A stretch of 64,000 nucleotides of DNA, from contig JAMPIW010000007.1 in NCBI GenBank assembly GCA_040183005.1, positions 372,001 through 436,000 on the forward strand, written 5' to 3'. Shown here one piece after another: positions 56,608 to 64,000 of this stretch (its first letter is position 1; each line of letters starts with the position of its first letter). The notes below the pieces were generated by a model. That model was not told the origin of the DNA and did no database searches. It saw nothing but the letters and a program-made list of their open reading frames with translations. The translations under genes were made by a program, and so were the position numbers. The stretch is from Gammaproteobacteria bacterium (GTDB lineage Bacteria; Pseudomonadota; Gammaproteobacteria; Ga0077554; Ga007554).

Positions 56608-56858
56608 GTTAAAAATTTCCGAGCCAAGATTGAGTATTGGCGCGGGTTGCAGAGCGATTTATTTTGGTGCCGATTTGAAATCAATTTTCGCATATCCCAA
56701 TTCGAGTAATTTCCAGAGATCAATTTCTCTGGAGGTGGACTATGAATCTGGGCAAGACGCTGTTCGCGCAACTTATGGAGTTTGTGCCGTGGACGAGCTT
56801 TGCGCGCATCGTGGCTCGCTATGGTGGCGATTCCGGTGTGCGCGTATTGAGTTGCACC
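56594..56858 (+). mobile_element. IS4-family left-end fragment
   Basis: Begins TAGTGTCCGGTTAAGTT, a typical IS4-family end, and carries ATG 56742 after GGAGGTGG with 'MNLGKTLFAQLMEFVPWTSF' and 'ARIVARYGGDSGVRVLSC', the DUF4372 N-terminus of IS4-family transposases. After 39 codons it is cut by an IS66 end at 56859. Remnant only. Confidence 0.75.
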
Positions 56859-57277
56859 GTAAGCGGCCAGCCGTCCCACCTGTAGTTTTCCGCGAAGCCC
56901 GTGCACTCTTGCTGCTTTTTCGGAGGGACTCCAGATGGCGAAGAGGCATGGGCAGGAATTCTGGCGAGAGCATCTTGAAGCCTGGCGTCGAAGTGATCTG
57001 ACGCAGAGGGAATACTGTGCGAACCAAGGGTTGGGTGAGAAGGCGTTTTATCGCTGGCGGCGCAAGGAGAGGGAAGCCGTTGCATCGGCAAAGTCATCCC
57101 TCACCTTGGTGCCGGTCAGCGTGGGTGCACCGGTAACGGGGAACGTCGTACGGCTCCACAGTCCGGGCGGTTGGAGAATCGAGCTGCCGACAGAGGGCGC
57201 ACCGTGGCTGGCCGACCTGTTGCGGCAACTGCCATGATCCCCACGCCCGCACAAGTCTGGCTGGTGGTCGAACCGAT
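56859..57277 (+). mobile_element. IS66 element 1, left remnant
   Basis: Begins GTAAGCGGCCAGCCGTCCC, the IS66 end also seen at 57278. Contains a complete tnpA and the first 15 codons of tnpB (from 57234, 'MIPTPAQVWLVVEPM'), then is interrupted by the end of a second IS66. Its right end is probably the fragment 59699-59816. Confidence 0.75.
56935..57237 (+). CDS. IS66 TnpA (helix-turn-helix protein)
   Basis: 100 residues: 'KRHGQEFWREHLEAWRRSDL' and 'TQREYCANQGLGEKAFYRWR', the IS66 OrfA helix-turn-helix. GGAGG precedes the ATG. Overlaps the truncated tnpB by 4 bp. Divergent from the second tnpA at 57353. Confidence 0.85.
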   Translation: MAKRHGQEFWREHLEAWRRSDLTQREYCANQGLGEKAFYRWRRKEREAVASAKSSLTLVPVSVGAPVTGNVVRLHSPGGWRIELPTEGAPWLADLLRQLP

Positions 57278-57352
57278 GTAAGCGTCCAGCCGTCCCACCT
57301 GTTTTTATAGTTACCCTTGCGCCACCCTGTGGTTTTCACAGGAGAGCGGCAC

Positions 57353-57670
57353 ATGAATATGAAATCGTTGGAGGCAAGTCGCCACTACTGGCAGCAGCAC
57401 GTCGCGGCCTGGCGGTGTAGTGGCCTGAAGCAGATTGATTATTGCAGGCAGCATGGACTGGTGCCGAAGCAGCTTCGCTACCGGATCGCCAAAGACCGTC
57501 GAAACGACGTTTGCGTGAGCGGCACGGATGCGGTCACGCTGGTGCCCGTGCAGATCGAGGAGGTCAACGGTGCTGGGTTGGTGTTGCAGAACGCGGGGGG
57601 GTGGCAGCTCACGCTGCCGTCCGGTGTTTCGGCAAGCTGGCTGGCAACCTTGCTGCGGGGCTTGTCATGA
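57353..57670 (+). CDS. IS66 TnpA
   Basis: 105 residues from ATG 57353 (CAGGAGAG upstream): 'SRHYWQQHVAAWRCSGLKQI' and 'DYCRQHGLVPKQLRYRIAKD', helix-turn-helix. Overlaps tnpB by 4 bp. Confidence 0.85.
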   Translation: MNMKSLEASRHYWQQHVAAWRCSGLKQIDYCRQHGLVPKQLRYRIAKDRRNDVCVSGTDAVTLVPVQIEEVNGAGLVLQNAGGWQLTLPSGVSASWLATLLRGLS

Positions 57671-58008
57671 TTGCGCAGCCGCATACGATCTGGGTGGCGG
57701 TCGCGCCGATGGACATGCGGGTGGGCATCGATGGTCTGTCGCTGCGGGTGCAGCAGGCGCTGGGCAAGGCCCCCTGCGATGGCTCGGCCTATGTGTTTCG
57801 TAACCGTCGCGGTGATCGGCTCAAGGTGTTGCTGTGGGATGGCAATGGCGTGTGGTTGTGCCAGCGCCGGTTGCATCGGGGGCGCTTCGTCTGGCCGCAG
57901 GCGGACAGTCCGGTCTGGTCATTGGAACTTGCCCAATGGCAGTGGCTGATTGCTGGTGTCGACTGGCAGCGGATGTCGGCCCAACCGGCGGCCGACTGGC
58001 GTTTGTGA
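57667..58008 (+). CDS. IS66 TnpB
   Basis: 113 residues with the IS66 OrfB signature 'VAVAPMDMRVGIDGLSLRV', 'SAYVFRNRRGDRLKVLLWDG' and 'VWLCQRRLHRGRFVWPQ'. Required with TnpA and TnpC for transposition of this IS group. Intact. Confidence 0.92.
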   Translation: MIAQPHTIWVAVAPMDMRVGIDGLSLRVQQALGKAPCDGSAYVFRNRRGDRLKVLLWDGNGVWLCQRRLHRGRFVWPQADSPVWSLELAQWQWLIAGVDWQRMSAQPAADWRL

Positions 58009-58090
58009 CGATTGAAGCCGCCATGAAAAATGGTGAATAAAAACCTGTATTTATGCGGCTTTCTGCGGTGTTTCATGGTATAATTTTGTC

Positions 58091-59668
58091 ATGAAAAACG
58101 TTGCCGAAGCAGCCCTGCAAGACGCTCCTGTCGCTCTCAAAAACTGGGCTGTGCTGGCGATGCAGCAGCTCGACGAAAAGAGTAACAAAGTACAACAGTT
58201 AAGCGATCAACTGTCACTGCGCGACCAGCAGCTCAAACACGCCGACCTCAAAATCCAGGCCCTGACCTTCGAACTCGCCTACTACAAGCGCATTCGCTTT
58301 ACCAACAAGAGTGAACAATTCTCCTTGGAGCAGCGCGAGTTGTTCGAGGAAAGCTGGAATACCGACACCAGTGCGCTGGAAGCCGAAGTGGAACAGGTGG
58401 CATCTACCCGGCAACCCAAGCGCGAACGCGCCGGTCGCCAGCCGTTGCCGAATCATCTCCCGCGTATCGAGCATCGCCATGAACCAGAATCGTGCACCTG
58501 CGGCCAGTGCGGCAAGGATCTGGTCAAGATCGGCGAAGACATCAGCGAGCAACTGGATGTCGAGCCCGCCCGCTTCTTCGTGCATCGCCACATTCGTCCG
58601 CAGTATGCTTGCCGTGCTTGTGAGACCGTCAGTGCGGCGCCGATTCCGCCGGCGGTCATCGACGGCGGCATGGCGGCGCCGGGCTTGCTCACCTGGGTGA
58701 TGGTCAGCAAATTCATGGATCACCTGCCTCTCTACCGGCTGGAGCAGATCGCGGCCCGCAGTGGGGTTACCCTGTCACGCTCCACCTTGGCCGAATGGGT
58801 AGGTCGCATTGGCGTGGCACTCCAGCCGCTGGCCGACCGGCTGGCCGAGAGACTCCGCCAGCGCACCGTCCTGCACGCCGACGAGACCCCGGTGCAGCAA
58901 CTCGACCCCGGACGGGGAAAAACGCTACGCGCCTTCCTCTGGGCCTACCGAAGTTGCGATCTCGAACAGGGAGACCCCCTCGTCCTCTTCGACTACCAGG
59001 CCGACCGGCGCGGCAAACATGCCAGGAACTTCCTGCAAGGCTGGAAGGGTGCCCTTATGGTCGATGATTATGCCGGCTACAAAGGCCTGTTCGCCCACGC
59101 CGTGGTGGAACTGGCGTGCCTGGCCCATGCGCGGCGGAAATTCTACGATCTGCATGCCGCCCATCAGAGCCCGATTGCGGCCGAGGCATTGAAGCGCATT
59201 GCCGGACTCTACGCCATCGAAGATCAGGGCAAGACCCTGGGCATCGAAGATCGTCATGCATTACGCCAGCAACACGCCAAGCCGAAGCTGGACGAATTCC
59301 ATGCCTGGCTCCAGCGCACACGGCTCACCACCGCCACGGGTAGCGGCACCGCCAAGGCCATCGACTACAGCCTCAAACGCTGGGATGCAATCAAGCGCTA
59401 CCTCGGGGATGGCCGTTACCCCATCGATAACAACCCGGTGGAAAATGCTATCCGTCCTATTGCGCTTGGTAAAAAGAATTGGCTGTTCACCGGCAGTGAA
59501 CGCGCGGGCCGCCGCGCCGCCGCCATCCAGAGCCTGTTCGCAACGGCGAAACTCAACGGCATCGAGCCGGCTGCCTGGCTGAAGGATACGCTGGAGAAAC
59601 TGCCGACCTGGCCTAACAGCCGCATTGATGATCTGCTGCCATTGCGGTCTGTACAGACATCAGGCTGA
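58091..59668 (+). CDS. IS66 transposase TnpC
   Basis: 525 residues. N-terminal coiled coil ('SNKVQQLSDQLSLRDQQLKH'), 'FELAYYKRIRFTNKSEQFS', a zinc finger ('CTCGQCGKDLVKIGEDISEQ', 'YACRACETVSAAPIPP') and the DDE core: 'TVLHADETPVQQLDPG', 'GALMVDDYAGYKGLFA' and 'NNPVENAIRPIALGKKNW'. Normal length, no damage. Confidence 0.95.
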   Translation: MKNVAEAALQDAPVALKNWAVLAMQQLDEKSNKVQQLSDQLSLRDQQLKHADLKIQALTFELAYYKRIRFTNKSEQFSLEQRELFEESWNTDTSALEAEVEQVASTRQPKRERAGRQPLPNHLPRIEHRHEPESCTCGQCGKDLVKIGEDISEQLDVEPARFFVHRHIRPQYACRACETVSAAPIPPAVIDGGMAAPGLLTWVMVSKFMDHLPLYRLEQIAARSGVTLSRSTLAEWVGRIGVALQPLADRLAERLRQRTVLHADETPVQQLDPGRGKTLRAFLWAYRSCDLEQGDPLVLFDYQADRRGKHARNFLQGWKGALMVDDYAGYKGLFAHAVVELACLAHARRKFYDLHAAHQSPIAAEALKRIAGLYAIEDQGKTLGIEDRHALRQQHAKPKLDEFHAWLQRTRLTTATGSGTAKAIDYSLKRWDAIKRYLGDGRYPIDNNPVENAIRPIALGKKNWLFTGSERAGRRAAAIQSLFATAKLNGIEPAAWLKDTLEKLPTWPNSRIDDLLPLRSVQTSG

Positions 59669-59698
59669 GTTGTATAGATGGGGCGGCTGGACGCTTAC

Positions 59699-59816
59699 GA
59701 AGGATACGCTGGAGAAACTGCCGACCTGGCCTAACAGCCGCATTGATGAGCTGTTGCCGTTGCGGTCTGTGCAGGCATCAGGCTGAGCTGTACAGGTGGA
59801 GCGGCTGGACGCTTAC
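59699..59816 (+). mobile_element. IS66 element 1, right remnant
   Basis: 118 bp that repeat the last part of element 2's tnpC and right end with about ten changes, encoding 'KDTLEKLPTWPNSRIDELLP' in frame and ending GGCTGGACGCTTAC. It directly follows the right end of element 2 and borders a vgrG fragment. Confidence 0.75.
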
Positions 59817-59818
59817 GC

Positions 59819-60325
59819 GCCAGCGGTCCATGCTGTCGCGCTTCATCACCGCGCCGGGCTGGGTGAAGTCGATGTCGGCCTGCGCGTTGGGGGTAAACGC
59901 CCCGTTGTGGTCGGCGATGACCAGGGTGTGGCGGCCACGTGTGGGACTCACAGCATCCCCCTCATGTTCGTAAAAATAGAACAGGCCCTCTTCATTCATC
60001 AGGCGTTCGACGAAGGCCAGGTCGGTTTCCTGGTATTGGGTGGTGAGCGAGCGCGTGGGGTAGAGGCCGGGGTCGGCGATGTCGAGCCGCCAGGCCGGGG
60101 CGAGCGCGCCTTGTCCTTCGTAATCCCGGAAGACGGATTCGAGGATTTCGAAGACGTTCATGTCCTGATAGGTCGTGGCATCACGGCTTGCCCCCAGAAA
60201 CACCGTCCAGGGCTCGACGACCAGGCGATAGCGGGCCAGGCCGCCATTGGCGCCCACCGCCTCGATCTTTGTGATGTGGCCGTGGAAGGGGCGTAACGCG
60301 GTGCGGCTGGAACATATCGGTAGCC
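59819..60325 (-). pseudogene. VgrG (type VI spike) internal fragment
   Basis: On the minus strand a frame of about 168 codons reads 'ALRPFHGHITKIEAVGANGG', 'LARYRLVVEPWTVFLGASRD', 'ATTYQDMNVFEILESVFRDY', 'DLAFVERLMNEEGLFYFYEH', the gp27-like N-terminal part of VgrG. Both ends are missing: the start is cut at about 60325 next to the preceding gene's stop, and the rest, including the needle domain, is cut by the IS66 end. Remnant of a type VI secretion locus. Confidence 0.85.
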
Positions 60326-60334
60326 TTTTGTGAA

Positions 60335-61150
60335 CTACTTGCTTCCTATCTTTGTTTCGTTCCCGACACAGGATTTCCGCCCATCCGCAGGAACCCCGCG
60401 CGGCACGATTGATCGAATGCCATCAAGAAAAACAGTCGGGAATGTTTTTGTGGCGGGTTCAAAAACTTTGCAAAGCTTGTCATTGCAAAAAAACTGGTAG
60501 ACGTACATTTCGCGCAGTTTCCCGCCATCTTCTTTCTCCCAGCTCATTTGTAAACAGTGCAGCTTGTAGATTTCTGCCGCCTTCGTTTCGTCTGTGATAA
60601 ACGCCTCCATCGTCGCTTCCGCCTGGGCTCTCCCATGGTCGGTCGCACTTTTTGGGATCCAGTAGCCGATGGCGAGCACATAAACAATCAACATGATGCC
60701 GAGTCCAGCAAATGTCACGATTAATCCGGGCGAGTGTTTTTTAGCGGTTGGCTTTTCAGCAGATTTTTTCTGCCTGAGTTTTGGAAAGCGCTGTTGAAGT
60801 TCGCCCACAAACATCATGAACCCGCCGAGAACAATCACAGAGATGGCTAAGATCCAAAGGAAAATAACGCCATAAGAGGCATTCGCTAGATATCCCCAGT
60901 AAAGTGTTTCTTGAAAACTAATAGGCACTTGCGAGATGTCTACACTAAAGCCACTTAGGTATCCCTCACGATAGCCTTCGCCTGAAGCGAATAATATGAT
61001 TGTCGAGAGTGTGAGCAGCGCTCCTGCCCATGCGCCAATGTGCTGCGTCGGTAGTGGTGTCTTGGGGAGAGAGTCTTCATTCTTGGATAGGGGCGCTCCA
61101 TTGGGAAGAATGAGCTTCGGTTTAGACGATTTGGGAGTATCATGTTCCAT
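60335..61150 (-). CDS. Membrane protein of the T6SS locus, unknown
   Basis: 271 residues with three predicted membrane helices (about 38-58, 92-115, 143-166) and a C-terminal soluble part of about 100 residues with four cysteines ('YKLHCLQMSWEKEDGGKLRE', 'MYVYQFFCNDKLCKVFEPAT'). No family recognised. Position after a secreted protein and before vgrG suggests an immunity or accessory function in the effector cluster. AT-richer than the housekeeping genes, as are its neighbours. Confidence 0.7.
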   Translation of the reverse strand: MEHDTPKSSKPKLILPNGAPLSKNEDSLPKTPLPTQHIGAWAGALLTLSTIILFASGEGYREGYLSGFSVDISQVPISFQETLYWGYLANASYGVIFLWILAISVIVLGGFMMFVGELQQRFPKLRQKKSAEKPTAKKHSPGLIVTFAGLGIMLIVYVLAIGYWIPKSATDHGRAQAEATMEAFITDETKAAEIYKLHCLQMSWEKEDGGKLREMYVYQFFCNDKLCKVFEPATKTFPTVFLDGIRSIVPRGVPADGRKSCVGNETKIGSK

Positions 61151-61332
61151 GATTTACTGGCTCCTCGTAGTACCCACGCACAACGCAGATGTTGGCTGAG
61201 CGAGTCCATGGGGTTGTGTAATCACTCTTGGGCTGCTCTGGCAGGGAAAGGGACAGGCGATGGTGAGATGTTGGGCTTCGCAGGCTCAGCGCCAACCTAC
61301 AAACACAACTTACCGCGTTTAAATTTAATTTT

Positions 61333-61806
61333 TTATGGTTTTCGAATAATTTCTGGCATGAGGATGCAAAGTGATATTTCAAGTTCCTTCTTACTGTTTA
61401 TTGATTCACTTTTGACTTGCCGCAGACCTGTAGTTAGGCTGTACATTTTTGGTTTAGGTTGATCGCCATATACGATGATCCCGTCGAATCCGTCATTTGC
61501 CTCACCAAATGGTTTTTTAAGTATTCTATTCAGTTTCGCTATTGCTTTTGTTTCGTGCTTTATGATCGCTGAATTTATCAGTTCCTTTGAGATTTCAGGG
61601 GGTCTGCTACGCATAAAAATCAATGCGTCGTTGTTCCAGCACAAATCGTCCCCATGATTGAGGTAATTTCGTATTTTGTTATCAACTTCGGATGGCTCTT
61701 TCGAAAGATTTACCCATACAATATAGGGACCCTCAACAGAGCCAGCAAATGCGTTCAAGCATGCAAAAAGTGCAGCGATAATCAATAATGACTTTTTTAT
61801 AAACAT
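61333..61806 (-). CDS. Small exported protein, candidate immunity protein
   Basis: 157 residues with a signal peptide ('KKSLLIIAALFACLNAFAG') and a small soluble domain ('YIVWVNLSKEPSEVDNKIRN', 'YLNHGDDLCWNNDALIFMRS'). It starts 2 nt after the stop of the peptidoglycan amidase-like gene. Tight coupling, periplasmic export and small size fit an immunity protein for a cell-wall-degrading type VI effector. No known immunity family recognised; the role is inferred from context. Confidence 0.7.
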   Translation of the reverse strand: MFIKKSLLIIAALFACLNAFAGSVEGPYIVWVNLSKEPSEVDNKIRNYLNHGDDLCWNNDALIFMRSRPPEISKELINSAIIKHETKAIAKLNRILKKPFGEANDGFDGIIVYGDQPKPKMYSLTTGLRQVKSESINSKKELEISLCILMPEIIRKP

Positions 61807-61808
61807 AG

Positions 61809-63650
61809 TTACCTCGTAGTTTCGCGTTCACCAACTACTTTTTTCTTTTCAATTCCGATAGATTTATTGAGCTCTTCGACATCTAAAACCTGAAGTGCAC
61901 TGGTGTTGTTTTTGTCCGGATTACTGTATATCGAGGGGAGAAAAAATTCTAAATAGTCTTTTCGCCCCTTAACTGTTTTTTTACTTTTGTCTTTAATGAC
62001 GATTCGGTCTGGTATTGGAGTAATGTTGAAAGGTGAAAATTTTACTCTATCATTTTGATTTCCACCAAGGAGGCAAACATGATTTTCATCAATGCTGGAA
62101 TAGACAAACCCGACATGCTGTCCACGAGCATGCTTTCCAGGAGTAGTGACAACTGCAATCGCCCCATATACAGGTTTAGCAATTTTGATAAATAGTGGAT
62201 TTGGCACAAATGGAATATCGTCGTATTTTTGTTCTTTTGACTCCTTCTTGCCGTGCAGTTGCCTGAACCCATCAGCCCGCACCTTGGCTGCCGACCAATC
62301 CACAAACCCTGTCTCTTTTGGGTTTTGAATAGGATAACCCGCTTTCATCAAGCACCAATTTGTAAATGCAGCGCACCACGCATTTTTCGTGCCCACCAAG
62401 CTTTTAAGGCCGCCCTTTATTTCCTGGTGGTAGTTGATGTCCTTCTCAATTTCTGCTTCTGATTCGCCTTTCAACCTTTTCGCTTCGGCTATCGCATATT
62501 TCATCCAAGGCGCAACACCATCTTCGGGTATGATGAGTGCGAGTGGCTCGCCCGCGCCTTCTTTAGATCGTGCCGCAGCAGTCTGGTTTTCAGCCGTCGG
62601 AAAACGTTTTGGTTTGGGGGTATTTTTTGTTTGTGGTGTAGAGGCTGAAGCTGCCGCTTTTGGTGCAGCCTTCTTAGCTGAGGTCGCCGCAATAAATGCC
62701 GGAGCGGGTTGGTTAATGCCAAGCACCTGACTAGGAAGTATCATGTCCTTTATAAGCCGATTGTCCTTTTTAATTTGCTCGACACTTAATTTGAAACGCT
62801 TTGCAATTTTACCCAGCGTGTCACCGGGTTGTACAGTGTATTGAAGCGGCTGCTTCTTCGTGATGGGCGTGTCCGGTGCCTTAACGGGTGCCGTCGTTCC
62901 GAAGAATTCTGCGACCTTGGTCAATAGATTCCAGTGCTGCCCTTTGTCGACTGGTAGTTCGCCAACCTTCCTCAAGTCACCATCGATTGTTTTGTGATGA
63001 ATCTCCGCTGTGCCTGTGCCATGCACTATAGGCGGGAACTGGCCGACGGCGTTGGATTTGAGCGTGGTTTCTTTGCCATCCACTCGCACGATGATTTCTT
63101 CATCGGCCAGCGGCCTTGATCCATCGGTAGCTTGGATATGACTCACGTTGACCCAGACTTCCTTGCGGGTGTCGGCATTGGCGTGATAGCCCTCCAGCTT
63201 TTCAATGCTATCCATGAGCGCGTTGAGTTGAGCATCGTTGAGGTCTTTGATCTTAGTGTCTTTTTCTATGCCGGACATCTTGCTGAGATTTTTGATGTAG
63301 CTGTCGGTGTCATTGCCGTCGTGCTTGGGCGCATAGACTTTGATGGTTTCACTCAGTGTTTTTTCTTTGTATTTACGAAGCAAAGACGCCTTGAGTTCGG
63401 CGCGGCCAGTCTCGTAATTGGGAAAGATGAAGAAGTGGTGATCACTGTTGGCTGTCTTGGCAAAGCCGATGTAGCCCTTGGTACTCTTTGGACACGGTAT
63501 ACCATTGGCGATGGGCGAAACAAGATTGCCTGCGTTGCAAATGCGCCATTGCAGCGATCCGCCCGTGCGAATGAGGTGACGACCATCGTCCGCGATGAAC
63601 TCGGCGGCTTTGATGTTGGGGTGGTAAGTGGCTTTAACGAAGCGCATCAT
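61809..63650 (-). CDS. Probable T6SS peptidoglycan amidase effector (P5-like, LysM, CHAP/NlpC)
   Basis: 613 residues, no signal peptide. Residues about 30-140 resemble the phage structural protein P5 type domain ('SLQWRICNAGNLVSPIANG', 'FFIFPNYETGRAELKASLL', 'SETIKVYAPKHDGNDTDSYI'). Around 165-220 lies an Ig-like module, and 270-312 is a LysM domain ('YTVQPGDTLGKIAKRFKLS') that binds peptidoglycan. After an Ala/Lys/Pro linker comes a CHAP/NlpC-like (TIGR02594-type) catalytic domain with C426 in 'NAWCAAFTNWCLMKAG', H512 in 'RGQHVGFVYSS' and N531 in 'LLGGNQNDRV'. The layout suits an amidase delivered to the periplasm of rivals. Next to vgrG and coupled to an exported small protein. Confidence 0.82.
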   Translation of the reverse strand: MMRFVKATYHPNIKAAEFIADDGRHLIRTGGSLQWRICNAGNLVSPIANGIPCPKSTKGYIGFAKTANSDHHFFIFPNYETGRAELKASLLRKYKEKTLSETIKVYAPKHDGNDTDSYIKNLSKMSGIEKDTKIKDLNDAQLNALMDSIEKLEGYHANADTRKEVWVNVSHIQATDGSRPLADEEIIVRVDGKETTLKSNAVGQFPPIVHGTGTAEIHHKTIDGDLRKVGELPVDKGQHWNLLTKVAEFFGTTAPVKAPDTPITKKQPLQYTVQPGDTLGKIAKRFKLSVEQIKKDNRLIKDMILPSQVLGINQPAPAFIAATSAKKAAPKAAASASTPQTKNTPKPKRFPTAENQTAAARSKEGAGEPLALIIPEDGVAPWMKYAIAEAKRLKGESEAEIEKDINYHQEIKGGLKSLVGTKNAWCAAFTNWCLMKAGYPIQNPKETGFVDWSAAKVRADGFRQLHGKKESKEQKYDDIPFVPNPLFIKIAKPVYGAIAVVTTPGKHARGQHVGFVYSSIDENHVCLLGGNQNDRVKFSPFNITPIPDRIVIKDKSKKTVKGRKDYLEFFLPSIYSNPDKNNTSALQVLDVEELNKSIGIEKKKVVGERETTR

Positions 63651-63670
63651 GTTGAGTGTCTCGTTCAGTA

Positions 63671-64000
63671 TCAGGAGGCATTTGCCTTGTTGAGGAGTTC
63701 TGCCACGGCCGACTCAGACAGGAATTCAGTGCGGTGGTGCGATGTTGCGCCCAACACTTCCTTGAAGTAGCGGTTGGCGATGACGTGCGATGCGGCGTGG
63801 GCGTCGTCGGAATTTTCTGTCGAGGCACTTTGCAATGTTTCCTCTTCGCCGGAATCTTCATCCACACTAGGCATGGCTGATATTGGCTCGTGTGCGCTCG
63901 AAGGGCCGGGAACCAATTGCGCACCTTTGGGATCGCCCAAGCGTAGCGTGAGCGATTGGGTGCGCGGAGTTGTCACGCGCGGCAAGCGGCCATCTTCTGC
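63671..64000 (-). CDS. C-terminus of an unknown T6SS-locus protein (cut by window edge)
   Basis: The frame is open to the window edge; 110 codons are visible: 'LTLRLGDPKGAQLVPGPSS', then an acidic linker ('VDEDSGEEETLQSASTENSD') and 'ANRYFKEVLGATSHHRTEFL'. A TTG at 63985 could start a short protein, but the open frame favours the tail of a longer one. It lies upstream of the effector gene, so a VgrG tail or adaptor is possible; not recognised. Confidence 0.5.
   Translation of the reverse strand, partial: AEDGRLPRVTTPRTQSLTLRLGDPKGAQLVPGPSSAHEPISAMPSVDEDSGEEETLQSASTENSDDAHAASHVIANRYFKEVLGATSHHRTEFLSESAVAELLNKANAS

Larger units (their letters stand above)
57278..59698 (+). mobile_element. IS66 element 2, complete
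   Basis: From GTAAGCGTCCAGCCGTCCC (57278) to ...GGCGGCTGGACGCTTAC (59698); the ends are inverted repeats. It carries tnpA, tnpB and tnpC in the normal order. The flanking eight bases differ on the two sides, so no target duplication supports a simple insertion into element 1. Confidence 0.85.

Overview
The window reads as a chromosomal segment of a gammaproteobacterium of moderately high GC. The evidence is the block glnD-map / rpsB-tsf-pyrH-frr-uppS-cdsA-dxr-rseP-bamA-skp-lpxD-fabZ-lpxA, an hflD-mnmA pair, a type IVa minor-pilin operon (fimT-pilV-pilW-pilX-pilY1-pilE) and FNR/Anr-type boxes. No gene names a genus. A facultatively anaerobic, possibly chemolithotrophic lineage is only a guess.

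Layout. 1-3 kb: the 3' part of a DUF1631 gene overlapping a PilZ-like/GGDEF/EAL c-di-GMP gene. 3.1-6.2 kb: a secreted SBBP/DUF11 protein with a CFI-box C-terminus, whose last 30 codons lie inside a foldback MITE. 6.3-23.1 kb: housekeeping translation, isoprenoid, phospholipid, outer-membrane assembly and lipid A genes. 23.1-24.9 kb: hflD-mnmA. 25-28 kb: an unfamiliar four-gene operon (periplasmic protein, four-helix membrane protein, two SUMF1/FGE-like proteins). 28.2-34.7 kb: an IS5-family remnant, a nested palindromic repeat, and mksF-mksE-mksB (MksBEF condensin, or Wadjet JetABC without JetD). 34.8-41.4 kb: minor pilins and PilY1. 41.5-43.5 kb: second MITE copy, thiO, a Fur-family regulator and tRNA-Thr(CGT).

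The rest is accessory. At 43.5-46.0 kb the left end of a PFGI-1-class integrative conjugative element (parA with a frameshift, parB, start of a DUF2857 gene) sits against the tRNA and is cut off by an IS66-family element (46.0-47.9 kb). From 48.1 to 56.6 kb lies a compact stress and low-oxygen island: diaminopimelate dehydrogenase-like, HPF-CSD and DksA-like genes; DUF2934, CBS-pair and APH-fold genes; Hsp20, TrxC and Prs; and a DnaK paralog. Three perfect TTGAT-N4-ATCAA FNR boxes control these operons, at spacings of -41.5 or -61.5 from plausible -10 elements. Downstream is a scar of stacked insertion sequences (IS4 fragment, two IS66 elements) joined to a vgrG fragment. The window ends in a type VI secretion neighbourhood with a probable peptidoglycan-amidase effector, a secreted candidate immunity protein and a membrane protein.

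The best candidates for something new are the FNR-controlled stress island, the SUMF1-pair operon, the effector/immunity pair, and two families of small inverted-repeat elements that reshape gene ends. Two coding sequences (parA, dnaK-like) are broken by single-base changes in C runs and a third pair overlaps in different frames, so sequencing or assembly errors must be considered alongside real decay.
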